A DNA stretch of 64,000 bases from Nodularia sp034931045. GTDB taxonomy: Bacteria > Cyanobacteriota > Cyanobacteriia > Cyanobacteriales > Nostocaceae. The stretch is from the NCBI RefSeq assembly GCF_034931045.1, contig NZ_JAYGHH010000025.1, positions 1-64,000 on the forward strand. The letters are read 5' to 3'. This document shows, one piece after another, positions 1 to 9,027 of this stretch. The position numbers were made by a program, and so were the translations under genes. Each line of letters opens with the position of its first letter. Positions within the stretch are counted from its first letter, which is position 1. Under the pieces are notes generated by a model. It was not told the origin of the DNA. It saw only the letters and a list, made by a program, of their open reading frames with translations, and made no database searches.

Positions 1-17
1 AAGGGTTTTTTCCTACC

Positions 18-110
18 TACGAACTACGAACTACGAATTACGAATTACGAACTACGAACTACGAACTACGAACTACGAACTACGAACTACGAATTACGAA
101 TTACGAATTA
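18..110. repeat. Heptamer short tandem repeats (STRR)
   Basis: About thirteen tandem copies of a 7-base unit, ACGAACT alternating with ACGAATT, run up to 6 bases before the start codon of the next gene. Such heptamer arrays are common between genes of heterocystous cyanobacteria. There are no spacers, so it is not a CRISPR array. It leaves no room for an ordinary ribosome binding site, so the array itself forms the end of the leader of the photolyase-like gene. Confidence 0.9.
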
Positions 111-116
111 AAAAAT

Positions 117-959
117 ATGCGCCGTGATTTTAGTAACCGCGATGAGTTAATCGCTTATCTCCGCGAACAATTCCCCGATGCAGCAAAACGGGATGATCAT
201 ATTAGTGAAACTGTGGGAGGACGTAAAGCGGCGGAGAAAGCACTGCAAAAAGTTAATCCTGTGGATTACGCGAAAACACGTAACTCTTTAACTGGTGCTG
301 TTACGAGACTTTCGCCTTATATTCGTTATGGGGTTTTAAGCTTGCGCGAAGTTCGGGATGATGTGCTGGAAAAAGTACAAGACCCTAATGATGCTAGTAA
401 ATTGATTAATGAATTAGGCTGGCGTGACTATTGGCAGAGATTATATGAGAAACTAGGCGATCGCATCTGGGAAGATCAAGAAGAATACAAAACTGGGTAC
501 ACTCCAACAGATTACGCTGACAAACTACCAGCAGATATCACCGCAGGGACTACAGGAATGGTTTGTATTGATAGCTTTAGCCATGAATTAGGTCAAACTG
601 GCTACTTACACAACCATATCAGGATGTGGTTAGCCGCTTACATTGTCCATTGGCGGCGTATTCGTTGGCAAGCCGGAGCCAAATGGTTTTTAGAACACCT
701 GCTAGATGGCGACCCTGCCAGTAATAATATGTCATGGCAATGGGTAGCCAGCACCTTTAGTCATAAACCTTATTTTTTCAATCGTGAGAATTTAGAACGT
801 TATACCAAAGGTGTTTATTGTCGCCAATGTCCCCTCTACGGTCATTGTGATTTTGAAGGTAGCTACGAAGAATTAGAACAGCGACTATTTCCCCAAGGTG
901 AATTTATCAAAAAACCTAATAGTCAAAGCTGGCAAAGAGGCAAAAAAGGTAAAAAATGA
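117..959 (+). CDS. FAD-binding domain protein of the photolyase/cryptochrome family (stand-alone C-terminal half)
   Basis: The 280 residues match only the helical FAD-binding half of DNA photolyases and cryptochromes. Visible family signatures are RLSPYIRYGVLS (about 65-76), LGWRDYW (100-106), TGYLHNHIRMW (about 160-170) and the flavin-site run DGDPASNNMSWQWVAS (about 199-214). The N-terminal alpha/beta antenna domain is absent. The C-terminus has a Cys cluster, CRQCPLYGHC, which could hold a metal or an iron-sulfur centre as in FeS-type bacterial photolyases; that is inference. The next gene overlaps by 4 bases (ATGA) and encodes a protein resembling the missing antenna domain, so the two products probably act together in blue-light sensing or DNA repair. 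No SD sequence is visible before the ATG. Confidence 0.8.
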   Translation: MRRDFSNRDELIAYLREQFPDAAKRDDHISETVGGRKAAEKALQKVNPVDYAKTRNSLTGAVTRLSPYIRYGVLSLREVRDDVLEKVQDPNDASKLINELGWRDYWQRLYEKLGDRIWEDQEEYKTGYTPTDYADKLPADITAGTTGMVCIDSFSHELGQTGYLHNHIRMWLAAYIVHWRRIRWQAGAKWFLEHLLDGDPASNNMSWQWVASTFSHKPYFFNRENLERYTKGVYCRQCPLYGHCDFEGSYEELEQRLFPQGEFIKKPNSQSWQRGKKGKK

Positions 960-1384
960 GTCAACCAATCGTTTGGGTACACGGAGACTGCCTGAGTCCC
1001 GACAACCCCGCCTTACAAGAATACCCCGAAGCCCCAGCAATCTGGGTATGGGATGAAGCCTTAATAACAGAATGGCAACTCAGCCTCAAACGCATCACAT
1101 TTATTTACGAATGCTTATTAGAAATACCCGTAACCATTCGCCGTGGTAAAGTAGCCGAAGAAATCTTAGCATTTGCCCAAGAAAACCATGCCGATTCAGT
1201 CGTAACAACCACCAGCCCTAGTCCGAGATTTCATCACATTTGCGACCAAATAGAAAAAACCTTACGTCTGGAAACCTGGGAAACAGAACCATTCCTTGAA
1301 TACGATGGCTATATTGATTTAAAACGATTCTCCCGCTATTGGAAAATAGCCGAAAAACACCTCCTCCGCGTACCTCTGCGCTAA
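956..1384 (+). CDS. Photolyase N-terminal (alpha/beta antenna) domain-like protein
   Basis: A 142-residue protein. It begins like the first strand of photolyases: VWVHGDCLSPDNPAL compares with the usual VWFRRDLRLxDNPAL, and AIWVWDEA compares with PVFVWDE. The middle, VTIRRGKVAEEILAF, fits the strand that carries the RRG signature. It therefore looks like the separate alpha/beta domain that normally precedes the FAD domain in one polypeptide. Here it lies downstream and overlaps the FAD-domain gene by ATGA, so co-translation is likely. It may bind a folate or flavin antenna or may only support folding. The assignment rests on motif resemblance and is less certain than for its partner. Confidence 0.65.
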   Translation: MSQPIVWVHGDCLSPDNPALQEYPEAPAIWVWDEALITEWQLSLKRITFIYECLLEIPVTIRRGKVAEEILAFAQENHADSVVTTTSPSPRFHHICDQIEKTLRLETWETEPFLEYDGYIDLKRFSRYWKIAEKHLLRVPLR

Positions 1385-1419
1385 CCTCCGCGCCCCTTTG
1401 CGTTTAAATCTTACCTCAA

Positions 1420-2814
1420 ATGCCAACCACCCTCACCGACACCCAAAACATCCTTTCCGACCTGATCACCCGCTACTCACCCCGTGTAGATTACCTAGTC
1501 ATCCGCCTCGAACAATCCGAAGGAACAGATATTTTATTACGTGGCGACCAAGTAGAAACCCTGAGTGAAGGCATTTCCACTGGTGGACATATTCGAGCTT
1601 GTTATAAAGGTGGCTGGGGATTCAGTAGTTTTAACCAACTAGCGACCATCAAAGAACGAATTGAAGAAGCGATCGCCGCAGCTAGGATGGTAGGTGATGA
1701 ACAGACTATCCTCGCTCCCATTGACCCAGTACAAGCAATATGTGAACTACCCCTCACAGGCACTGATCCCCGCAAAATTCCGGTGAGGCAGAAAAAAGAA
1801 CTGTGCGATCGCTATACTGACTTATTAAAAAGCCTTGATCATCGCATCACTACCACCTCAGTCCGCTACGGTGACAGCGCCCAAAAAGTAATTATTGCTA
1901 CCTCAGAAGGAACCTTCATCGAACAATCTTGGGTAGATATGGAAATGCGTTTTGCCGCCACGGCCAGAAACGACGAAACGGTGCAAACGGGCAGAGAAAC
2001 CACTGGTTCTCGCAAAGCCTACGAAGATTTAACAGTTTTGGACGAACAAGTTAAAAGTGCAGCCCAAAGAGCGATCGCAGCCTTAACTTTACCACCAGTC
2101 AAAGGCAATACTTACACAGTAGTCATTGACCCCATTCTCACAGGCTTATTTGTTCACGAAGCCTTTGGACACCTTTCCGAAGCTGATATGGCTTACGAAA
2201 ACCCAGACCTCTTAGAAGTCATGACCATTGGCCGACGGTTCGGCACAGAAGAACTACAAATTTTTGATGGTGCTGCCCCAGCAGGTCATAGAGGTAGTTA
2301 TTTTTACGATGATGAAGGAACGCCCAGTACTACTACGCAACTAATTAAAGACGGCATTTTAGTAGGACGTTTACATTCTCGTGAAACCGCAGGCAAATTA
2401 GAAGAACAGCCTACCGGTAATTCACGTTGTCTCAATTACCACTTTAACCCCATTGTTAGAATGACAAACACCTGGATTCAACGAGGTAAAACACCAGTTG
2501 CCGACTTATTCTCCGGCATAAAATCAGGAGTATACGCCCGTAACTGGCTAGGTGGCATGACCAACGGGGAAATGTTCACCTTTAGTGCTGGGGAAGCGTG
2601 GATGATCAGAAACGGTAAACTAGCCGAACCTGTAAAAGATGTCACACTTTCGGGTAATGTTTTCCAAACCCTAGCGGACATTGAAGCCATTGGTGATGAC
2701 TTTTATTGGGATGAGTCTGGTGGTTGCGGTAAAGGTGGACAGAATGGCCTCCCTGTTGGTTGTGGCGGCCCCAGTCTCAGAATTAGAGATGTAGTAGTTG
2801 GTGGGGAAACTTAA
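1420..2814 (+). CDS. tldD: TldD-family metalloprotease subunit
   Basis: The 464 residues match TldD, the catalytic subunit of the TldD/TldE protease. In other bacteria this heterodimer degrades unfolded peptides, matures some ribosomally made peptides and affects gyrase-toxin sensitivity. The zinc site HEAFGH (HExxxH) is near residues 248-253. The C-terminal glycine-rich stretch GGCGKGGQNGLPVG is also typical. Length is normal. The gene follows the photolyase pair by 35 bases on the same strand and ends 24 bases before a convergent gene. Its usual partner TldE lies at 21.6-23.0 kb on the other strand, so the subunits are encoded apart but close on the chromosome. Confidence 0.9.
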   Translation: MPTTLTDTQNILSDLITRYSPRVDYLVIRLEQSEGTDILLRGDQVETLSEGISTGGHIRACYKGGWGFSSFNQLATIKERIEEAIAAARMVGDEQTILAPIDPVQAICELPLTGTDPRKIPVRQKKELCDRYTDLLKSLDHRITTTSVRYGDSAQKVIIATSEGTFIEQSWVDMEMRFAATARNDETVQTGRETTGSRKAYEDLTVLDEQVKSAAQRAIAALTLPPVKGNTYTVVIDPILTGLFVHEAFGHLSEADMAYENPDLLEVMTIGRRFGTEELQIFDGAAPAGHRGSYFYDDEGTPSTTTQLIKDGILVGRLHSRETAGKLEEQPTGNSRCLNYHFNPIVRMTNTWIQRGKTPVADLFSGIKSGVYARNWLGGMTNGEMFTFSAGEAWMIRNGKLAEPVKDVTLSGNVFQTLADIEAIGDDFYWDESGGCGKGGQNGLPVGCGGPSLRIRDVVVGGET

Positions 2815-2838
2815 ACTACTTCCCAATCCCCGTTACTT

Positions 2839-4209
2839 TTAATTAGACTCTTTTCTTTCCTCTTGGAGTTGGCGCAACTGTTGTATAAGTTTTTGGCCAG
2901 ATTCTAGAGTAGTGGACAGTGAACTGTTATTAGCTTCGGGTCTTCTAGTAGCTGTGGGTACTGACTCCTCATTTGAGATTCGCAGTTCTGGTAATGGTTG
3001 GAGACTAGCTGCGGGTGACTGTTCTTGAGTAGTTGCAGCAGTTTTGCCGTCGTTTTGGAAACGGAGGCTAAATGGATAACTGCTGATTCGCTGATCTCCT
3101 TTAGGAGATTTGGTACTAAAGTATTCCCTAGCCTTCGATTTTAATTCACTAGAAACTGATTCGTCTTGGAATTTAATATCTAAAACCTTGCCTTCAGGAT
3201 CTACCACTAAGAAACCCAAGACTGTACCTTGAATATTTGGTTTATTTGCCGCAACTGTTTCCCGAATAACTGGTTTTTCTTGGGAATTGGGGTATGCTTT
3301 CTGAATTTCTTGTCTGATACTTTCGTATGAGTTTAACTGGGCAATTAGTCCTTGTGGTTCATTTACTGGTTTTAAAGTCAAATCAGATGCTTTGGCTATA
3401 GATTCCGGCTGCGATGTGCGAATATTGGGATTTCTGAGGGCTACCTCGTCTTGAGGCTGGGGGTTTTTTTGGAGGCGAGCGATGAGAGATTCGTTACCAG
3501 GCTGTGTGATTTGTGGATTGGTATTTGTGGCTGTGTTAGTGCGCCGAGTATTTGGTAATTCACCAGGTATTTCAGACGCAGTTGCTTTTGGCAATCTGTC
3601 TACAGGTATCGGTTGGACTGCCAATTTAACTGCACTTTGATTAAAAGTCCGAGTGGATGCTGTAAATCTTTGGTTAGCAGCATTGAAACCAGAGGGATCA
3701 AATCGAAATTCCTCTCTGGGAACTGCCGGCGCAGTCTGACGTGCAGTACTTTGACGTACTGACTCACGCATAGCTGTAGGCTGCCTTTGGGGTAAAGAAA
3801 CATTGCGATTAGGAGAAAACCGATAGTTAGGGGCTGTCCTAAATGAAGGCAATGCAGACTGTCTATAGGGAGTAGCAGATAGCGGTAACGGAGGCAGTAC
3901 AGTTCTCTGAGCTTGGATATTCAGATTTGGCGACAGCAGCTGTGGTTGCTGAGGAAGTTCTGGTTGCAAGGTAGCTTCGGAGGGGAAGGTACTTGGCATT
4001 TGTGGCAGACGACTTTGGTCAGCTTGGCTTAATTCCAAGATCCCGACTGATTTTGGTGATGCTGATACTGGAGATGGCGCAGTGTCTACAGGCATCAATG
4101 GCACAATCAACGCAATAGCACCGTGAATGCCAAGGGAGGCTATTGCTGCTATCCCAGTTGGTTGGCTGAGGATTTCTGGTATATTTTTTAGCAGGGAGAC
4201 GTAAGACAT
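2839..4209 (-). CDS. TonB-like energy-transducer protein
   Basis: A 456-residue protein with one hydrophobic segment near the N-terminus (about residues 18-38, including IAAIASLGIHGAIALIVPLM). A long Pro/Gln/Ser/Asn-rich linker follows (about 45-295). A C-terminal domain (about 300-385) has the TonB-like pattern GTVLGFLVVDPEGKVLDIKF, and a low-complexity tail ends the protein. This is the TonB plan: inner-membrane anchor, flexible periplasmic spacer and a domain that contacts outer-membrane receptors. No receptor is seen nearby. ExbB/ExbD-type partners are at 43.8-45.2 kb. It converges with tldD. The sequence outside the two recognisable parts is poorly conserved by nature, so the exact substrate system is unknown. 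Confidence 0.6.
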   Translation of the reverse strand: MSYVSLLKNIPEILSQPTGIAAIASLGIHGAIALIVPLMPVDTAPSPVSASPKSVGILELSQADQSRLPQMPSTFPSEATLQPELPQQPQLLSPNLNIQAQRTVLPPLPLSATPYRQSALPSFRTAPNYRFSPNRNVSLPQRQPTAMRESVRQSTARQTAPAVPREEFRFDPSGFNAANQRFTASTRTFNQSAVKLAVQPIPVDRLPKATASEIPGELPNTRRTNTATNTNPQITQPGNESLIARLQKNPQPQDEVALRNPNIRTSQPESIAKASDLTLKPVNEPQGLIAQLNSYESIRQEIQKAYPNSQEKPVIRETVAANKPNIQGTVLGFLVVDPEGKVLDIKFQDESVSSELKSKAREYFSTKSPKGDQRISSYPFSLRFQNDGKTAATTQEQSPAASLQPLPELRISNEESVPTATRRPEANNSSLSTTLESGQKLIQQLRQLQEERKESN

Positions 4210-4790
4210 AGCTGTTATCGTTCACTCGGCTCGGTTGCGGTTGACTAGCAAAGTAATTTTATCTTAATTACAAGAGATGTATCCTTCTAAAAATCATAAC
4301 TTCCTATACTCATACTCAAAATGGCAGGATAGGTTTTTTCAAGTTTTTAATTTTTCAATGAGAATATGTTTCTCTTGTTAACTAAGTGCTGGAAGATGAT
4401 CACTTTTGAATTGTGATTTTTATGAGGAGATGCACAATATGGACTGGAGTTTAAGGTAGTTGCTTCTGATCGCCATCGCATCAGTCTAAATATATAACTA
4501 TATCTGTTGCAGTTGCTGGTATGATTCTCTGACTATTACGGCGTAAGTTACGTTCCGCTAACAAATACCAGCTTTGCTTTGAAAGCAGAATATAGTTTCG
4601 TCCCATCATACCACATCAGCCCCATTTTCTACTGTTGCCAAATTAGCTATTTACTCAGGGTATCAAATGCCATTTTAGTAAAATTGCCTTTATGGTAGTC
4701 CACAAAGGCGAGTTTTCCGGTGTTAATCACAAATTTTTCCCTAACTGCCTGTTTTTATCAAGACGCGATTTATTCCCGAAATTCCCCAAA
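4210..4790. other. Intergenic region between divergent genes, with an inverted repeat
   Basis: About 580 AT-rich bases separate the divergent TonB-like and hydrolase genes and should hold both promoters. The only structure I see is a pair of perfect 8-base arms, GCTGGTAT at 4515-4522 and ATACCAGC at 4565-4572, around a loop containing GTAAGTTAC. No gene or known regulatory motif is evident. Confidence 0.5.
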
Positions 4791-5495
4791 ATGCCATTAC
4801 CTACAATTATTGTGCCTGGATATTTAGAAAGTGCGATCGCTTACCGTCAATTAGAACAATCTTTATTGCAGTTAGGTGTACCCACGGTAACAGTACCACT
4901 AAGGCGACGCGACTGGTTACAAACCATTGGCAGACCTGTAACTCCCATTGTGCAGCAACTGGATCGCACAGTAAAACAGATGTTGCACAAACATAATGCG
5001 GCTCAAGTCAATTTAATTGGTCATTCTGCCGGAGGTTGGATTTCCCGCATTTATTTAGGAGACCAACCATATTTAGGACGGGGTAAAATAACATCCTGCT
5101 GTTGGCAAGCTCACCCTTTAGTCGCTAGTTTAATCACTTTAGGTACACCCCATATTAGCCAAGAACGTTGGACACGAGCAAATTTAGATTTTGTAACTGA
5201 TAACTATCCCGGTGCTTTTTACAAAAGTATTCGTTACGTTTGTGTAGCCGGGAAAACTATCTTTGGTCAAAGGAAACCCGGTAGCTGGTTAGCCTACAAC
5301 AGTTATCAACAAACCTGTGGTCAAGGTAACACCTGGGGAGATGGGATTACACCCATTGCGGCGGCTCATCTAGAAGGTGCGGAAAACCTAGTGATTGCAG
5401 GTGTCCAACATTCTCCCAGAAGCCCTGGGATTTGGTATGGCTCACCAGAACCTTTAAAATCTTGGGTGGGGACAGTGCTGAGTGCTGAGTGCTAA
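4791..5495 (+). CDS. Alpha/beta hydrolase, lipase-like
   Basis: From the chosen ATG the protein has 234 residues and begins MPLPTIIVPGYL, the usual first strand of lipase-type hydrolases. The nucleophile elbow GHSAGG (GxSxG) lies near residues 80-85 and a likely catalytic His is in GVQHSPRS near the C-terminus. The upstream in-frame ATG at 4692 would add 33 residues with no family resemblance, so the later start is preferred. Function is probably an esterase or acylglycerol lipase of unknown substrate, soluble because no signal peptide is seen. The last residues (LSAEC) and the stop codon are encoded by a heptamer tandem repeat that has replaced or extended the normal 3' end. Confidence 0.75.
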   Translation: MPLPTIIVPGYLESAIAYRQLEQSLLQLGVPTVTVPLRRRDWLQTIGRPVTPIVQQLDRTVKQMLHKHNAAQVNLIGHSAGGWISRIYLGDQPYLGRGKITSCCWQAHPLVASLITLGTPHISQERWTRANLDFVTDNYPGAFYKSIRYVCVAGKTIFGQRKPGSWLAYNSYQQTCGQGNTWGDGITPIAAAHLEGAENLVIAGVQHSPRSPGIWYGSPEPLKSWVGTVLSAEC

Positions 5496-5500
5496 GTGGG
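5474..5500. repeat. Heptamer tandem repeat overlapping a gene end
   Basis: Three copies of AGTGCTG/AGTGCTA followed by AGTGGGG. The repeat supplies the last codons and stop of the hydrolase gene. A related copy follows the antiporter gene at 8342-8361 and continues with the same GGGGAAAGTTATGAGT segment, so both copies belong to one dispersed repeat family. Confidence 0.75.
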
Positions 5501-5656
5501 GAAAGTTATGAGTAAGTTTTTTGCCCCCCTGCCTCTTCTTTATGGCTATGGTTTCAGGAAATTTGTCTTTCTTTGAGAAGAGCAACATAAATTAATTTTT
5601 CTTAGTTAAAATTGTAATAAAAATAAACACTTAGCTAAGAACAGGAAGGGGAAAAT

Positions 5657-6265
5657 ATGGAAAGTACCCAGTTTGATAGAATTTTACGGCGACTGGCGAC
5701 GATTTTAGCAGTAGCAATGCTGAGTTTCTGCTTGATTTACATCACCACGGGAATTTTGCTCTCTTTTTACTACGAACCCACCGCCGGCGGAGCATATCAA
5801 TCTTTGAAAACTATTAATACACAAATACCCTACGGGTGGTTGTTCCACAGAGCTTATGATTTAGCTGGTAATGCAGTTATAGTGGTCGCATTGGTGCAAA
5901 TTGTTGTGATGTTTTTAGGGCGACAATTTAGCAAAAGTTGGCTGACTGCTTGGATTAGTGGAATTTTCTTAACTTTAAGCGTGATTGGTCTAGATTGGAC
6001 AGCAATGCTTTTAGACTGGACTCAAGAAGGCTACTGGCGTTTTAGCATTGAGCTAGGAACCATCGAAGCAATTCCGTTTATAGGTGAGCAACTACGAGAC
6101 ATTCTTACAGGTGGTGGAGCCATTAGTACAGTCACTGTTGCACACCTTTATACCATTCACAGTTATATTTTGGCGGTTGCTGCCATCATTCTGGCTGTAG
6201 TACATTTATCTGCCCTAATTTGGCAAGAACAACAAATGTCTGAAGTCCGAGCATTCAATTCTTAG
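5657..6265 (+). CDS. Cytochrome b6-like membrane protein lacking helix-B heme ligands
   Basis: A 202-residue membrane protein that aligns along its length with PetB of the cytochrome b6f complex. Shared landmarks are FYYEPT after helix A, PYGWL before helix B, EGYWRF between helices C and D, and YTIH with a following helix D. PetB holds two hemes with a His pair on helix B and another on helix D. Here the helix-D pair is kept (H168, H183), but the helix-B positions are Tyr67 and Gln81. The Cys that binds the extra heme of PetB is also absent. It may bind heme differently or not at all. A good SD (AGGAAGGGG) precedes the ATG. The 3' end overlaps the convergent antiporter gene by 11 bases. Confidence 0.75.
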   Translation: MESTQFDRILRRLATILAVAMLSFCLIYITTGILLSFYYEPTAGGAYQSLKTINTQIPYGWLFHRAYDLAGNAVIVVALVQIVVMFLGRQFSKSWLTAWISGIFLTLSVIGLDWTAMLLDWTQEGYWRFSIELGTIEAIPFIGEQLRDILTGGGAISTVTVAHLYTIHSYILAVAAIILAVVHLSALIWQEQQMSEVRAFNS

Positions 6266-8174
6266 GAGCATCACCGCTAAAAAGTTGAGATAATTTTTCC
6301 AAGGGTAGTTCTTCTACCTCTGGTAAAGTTTCCAGAGACAGGCGAGTTGATTGGCTACCACCGGATAAACGCTTTAACAAGTTTGGCCTGGGGTCATGTA
6401 ATAAATAAATAATGCGATCGCCTACTAACCATTCTTGACTAGCTGGCATCACTTGTAAACGGTCTTCTCGCTCTACCAACAACGGAATCAAATCTCCAGT
6501 CTTAATTTTTTCTTGGATGCGTTCTTGCTGTTTAGTAAATTCGGAATTATTGAGTGTAGTTGTCCCCAGCTTCACTCTGCCATCGTTAAGGTACTCATTC
6601 CAAGTCTTAATCACTAACTCCGTAGCAAAAGCTTGGTTAACCTTATGATTTTTACTGGAATTAGCTTGGGGTTTACGGGGAAAAACTGCCAACACACGCG
6701 GCGGACTAAATTCTTCAGCCGCCCGTTGAGCCAAAACAAAATTCACCTCACCGTTATTAGTCATCGCCAAAAAAGTTCCCATAGAAGCTAACCCAGCCTC
6801 TTCTAAAACCGAAACATCCAGCGCACTACTCGAAATCACCCGAACATCTTGCTCGGCGGCTTTTTGACAACGTTCCGGGTCTGTATCAATCATCACCACT
6901 GTTTCTCCCCGTTCTTGAAAGAAACGGGCAATCAATAGACTCAAGGGATTGCAACCCACAATCACCGCCCCAGTTACATCCTTGGACGTAATTCTTAGCC
7001 ATTTAGCAATTGTGCCAGCCGTTAACCCTTGACAAACTACCGTCATGATAATCGTTAAGAATACTAGAGCTTTAATGGCATCACCACCATTAATACCGCG
7101 CTGTGTCAACGAAATGGCAAACAAAGAGGCTACAGAAGCCGAGACAATGCCTCTAGGAGCTACCCAGCTTAAAAATAGTTTCTGTCGCCAATTCAAATCA
7201 CTGTTCCAAGTACAACAGAGAATGTTAATGGGACGAACCACAAACATGAGTACTAAAACAGTAAAAACACTACCCCAACCCAAGGCAAACACACTAGCAA
7301 TAGAAAGGTCAGCTGCTAGGAGAATAAATAGCACCGAAACGCTAAGAATTGTTAGTTGACCTTTAAAGCTTCGTAATAATCGCTCTTCTGGTACTGATGA
7401 GTTAGCAAATACCGCCCCAGCTATAACCGTGGTCATGACTCCCGATTCACTACGAATCGTCTGTGCCACAGTAAACAAACCCCAGAGAATCGCCAGTACC
7501 ACCAGGTTTTTTAACTCTGGTGAGAGGAAATTAGCGCGTTTGAAAATCAAACTCATCAAGTAGCCTCCTGCGCCACCAATTGCTGCCCCAACTCCCAGAC
7601 GCATTAGTAAACCGATGATGGCATTGATGGGGTCGGCATCGCCATTCATAATGGTGTCTAGGACAACGAAGGCGAGAATAGCTCCTACTGGGTCGATGAG
7701 AACTCCTTCTCCTTCTAAGATCGTTGCTACTTGACGATCTACATTGATTTGTTTTAATAGGGGACTAATTACAGTTGGCCCTGTGACTACAATAATGGAG
7801 CCGTAGAGAAAAGCTATATTCCAAGGGAATTCACCCAGCCAGTGGGCTGCCATACTACCACCAATTAAAGTGATGAGTGTTCCCAAGGTGACGAGCAATT
7901 GTAGGCTGACTGAAACTCTACCCAATTCCTGTACATCCAGGTTGAGTCCGCCTTCAAATAAAATTATTGCCGTTGCTAGGGCAACAATCACTTCTAGTCC
8001 AGAACCTAGTACGTGAGGATGTAACACGCCCAGCCCATCGGAGCCAAGCAGAATGCCTAGTAGCAGTAACAAGACAATACTAGGTAAGCGGAAGTATGCG
8101 GCCAACACCTGGGCGGTAATGCCTGCAACAACGACGCTCACTATCTGTAGGGTTATTTCAAAAGATGCTTCCAT
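6255..8174 (-). CDS. Cation:proton antiporter with C-terminal TrkA-N (nucleotide-binding) domain
   Basis: 639 residues. The first about 400 form a CPA-type exchanger with roughly 11-13 membrane segments. Visible signatures are LFEGGLNL near residue 72, IIVVTGPTVISPLLK near 126 and the ion-site run EGEGVLIDPVGA near 155. The next about 130 residues form a Rossmann TrkA-N domain (VIVGCNPLSLLIARFFQ; IDTDPERCQKA). A short TrkA-C-like part follows. Such proteins exchange Na+ or K+ for H+ at the inner membrane, gated by nucleotide. The gene is monocistronic and ends inside the 3' end of the convergent cytochrome b-like gene. Confidence 0.88.
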   Translation of the reverse strand: MEASFEITLQIVSVVVAGITAQVLAAYFRLPSIVLLLLLGILLGSDGLGVLHPHVLGSGLEVIVALATAIILFEGGLNLDVQELGRVSVSLQLLVTLGTLITLIGGSMAAHWLGEFPWNIAFLYGSIIVVTGPTVISPLLKQINVDRQVATILEGEGVLIDPVGAILAFVVLDTIMNGDADPINAIIGLLMRLGVGAAIGGAGGYLMSLIFKRANFLSPELKNLVVLAILWGLFTVAQTIRSESGVMTTVIAGAVFANSSVPEERLLRSFKGQLTILSVSVLFILLAADLSIASVFALGWGSVFTVLVLMFVVRPINILCCTWNSDLNWRQKLFLSWVAPRGIVSASVASLFAISLTQRGINGGDAIKALVFLTIIMTVVCQGLTAGTIAKWLRITSKDVTGAVIVGCNPLSLLIARFFQERGETVVMIDTDPERCQKAAEQDVRVISSSALDVSVLEEAGLASMGTFLAMTNNGEVNFVLAQRAAEEFSPPRVLAVFPRKPQANSSKNHKVNQAFATELVIKTWNEYLNDGRVKLGTTTLNNSEFTKQQERIQEKIKTGDLIPLLVEREDRLQVMPASQEWLVGDRIIYLLHDPRPNLLKRLSGGSQSTRLSLETLPEVEELPLEKLSQLFSGDAPKN

Positions 8175-8550
8175 GTTGTAGATTTTGAGCTATATATTTC
8201 AAAATCTTTTGTAAAGAATAGTAAATATCACCTCTACAGAGTACAACATCACATCCTTTCTCCACAGAGAAATCCAGAGTTTTTTCATACTTAGTCCTAC
8301 ATATTACTCCATTTTTTCATGATTTGGAGAAACATCTGAAAAGTGCTGAGTGCTGAGTGGGGAAAGTTATGAGTGAAGAAAGTTTTGAGTAAATTTCTTT
8401 CTCCTGCTCCCCTGCCCTCTGCCCCTTCTTCCTCTTGTTAGTATCAAACACCAAACAAAATTCCACAGCTACATTCATCGCTGCTGATGCTATGGCATTG
8501 TGTACCTGAAGCACAAATTTAACTATAAAGTATGTCCTGCCGCCTATTTT
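8175..8550. other. Intergenic region up to the assembly gap
   Basis: No supported gene. Positions 8342-8361 carry the AGTGCTG heptamer repeat. A pyrimidine-rich stretch of the dispersed low-complexity family follows (about 8395-8435). A short minus-strand reading frame across 8317-8514 runs through these repeats and is not credible. The last bases before the gap could belong to the end of the SRPBCC gene region or to spacer. Confidence 0.45.
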
Positions 8551-9027
8551 NNNNNNNNNNNNNNNNNNNNNNNNNNNNNNNNNNNNNNNNNNNNNNNNNN
8601 NNNNNNNNNNNNNNNNNNNNNNNNNNNNNNNNNNNNNNNNNNNNNNNNNNNNNNNNNNNNNNNNNNNNNNNNNNNNNNNNNNNNNNNNNNNNNNNNNNNN
8701 NNNNNNNNNNNNNNNNNNNNNNNNNNNNNNNNNNNNNNNNNNNNNNNNNNNNNNNNNNNNNNNNNNNNNNNNNNNNNNNNNNNNNNNNNNNNNNNNNNNN
8801 NNNNNNNNNNNNNNNNNNNNNNNNNNNNNNNNNNNNNNNNNNNNNNNNNNNNNNNNNNNNNNNNNNNNNNNNNNNNNNNNNNNNNNNNNNNNNNNNNNNN
8901 NNNNNNNNNNNNNNNNNNNNNNNNNNNNNNNNNNNNNNNNNNNNNNNNNNNNNNNNNNNNNNNNNNNNNNNNNNNNNNNNNNNNNNNNNNNNNNNNNNNN
9001 NNNNNNNNNNNNNNNNNNNNNNNNNNN
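8551..9027. other. Assembly gap (477 N)
   Basis: A continuous run of N. It removes the 3' part of the SRPBCC gene and any following spacer or gene. The true length may differ from 477 if the gap was estimated. Confidence 0.99.

Noticed and set aside
18..110. CRISPR-like tandem repeat array
   Set aside because: Units are 7 bases, directly adjacent, with no unique spacers; this is a heptamer STRR array. The same applies to 34184-34248.
8317..8514. 65-codon minus-strand frame before the gap
   Set aside because: It crosses heptamer and pyrimidine-rich repeats and has no family resemblance.
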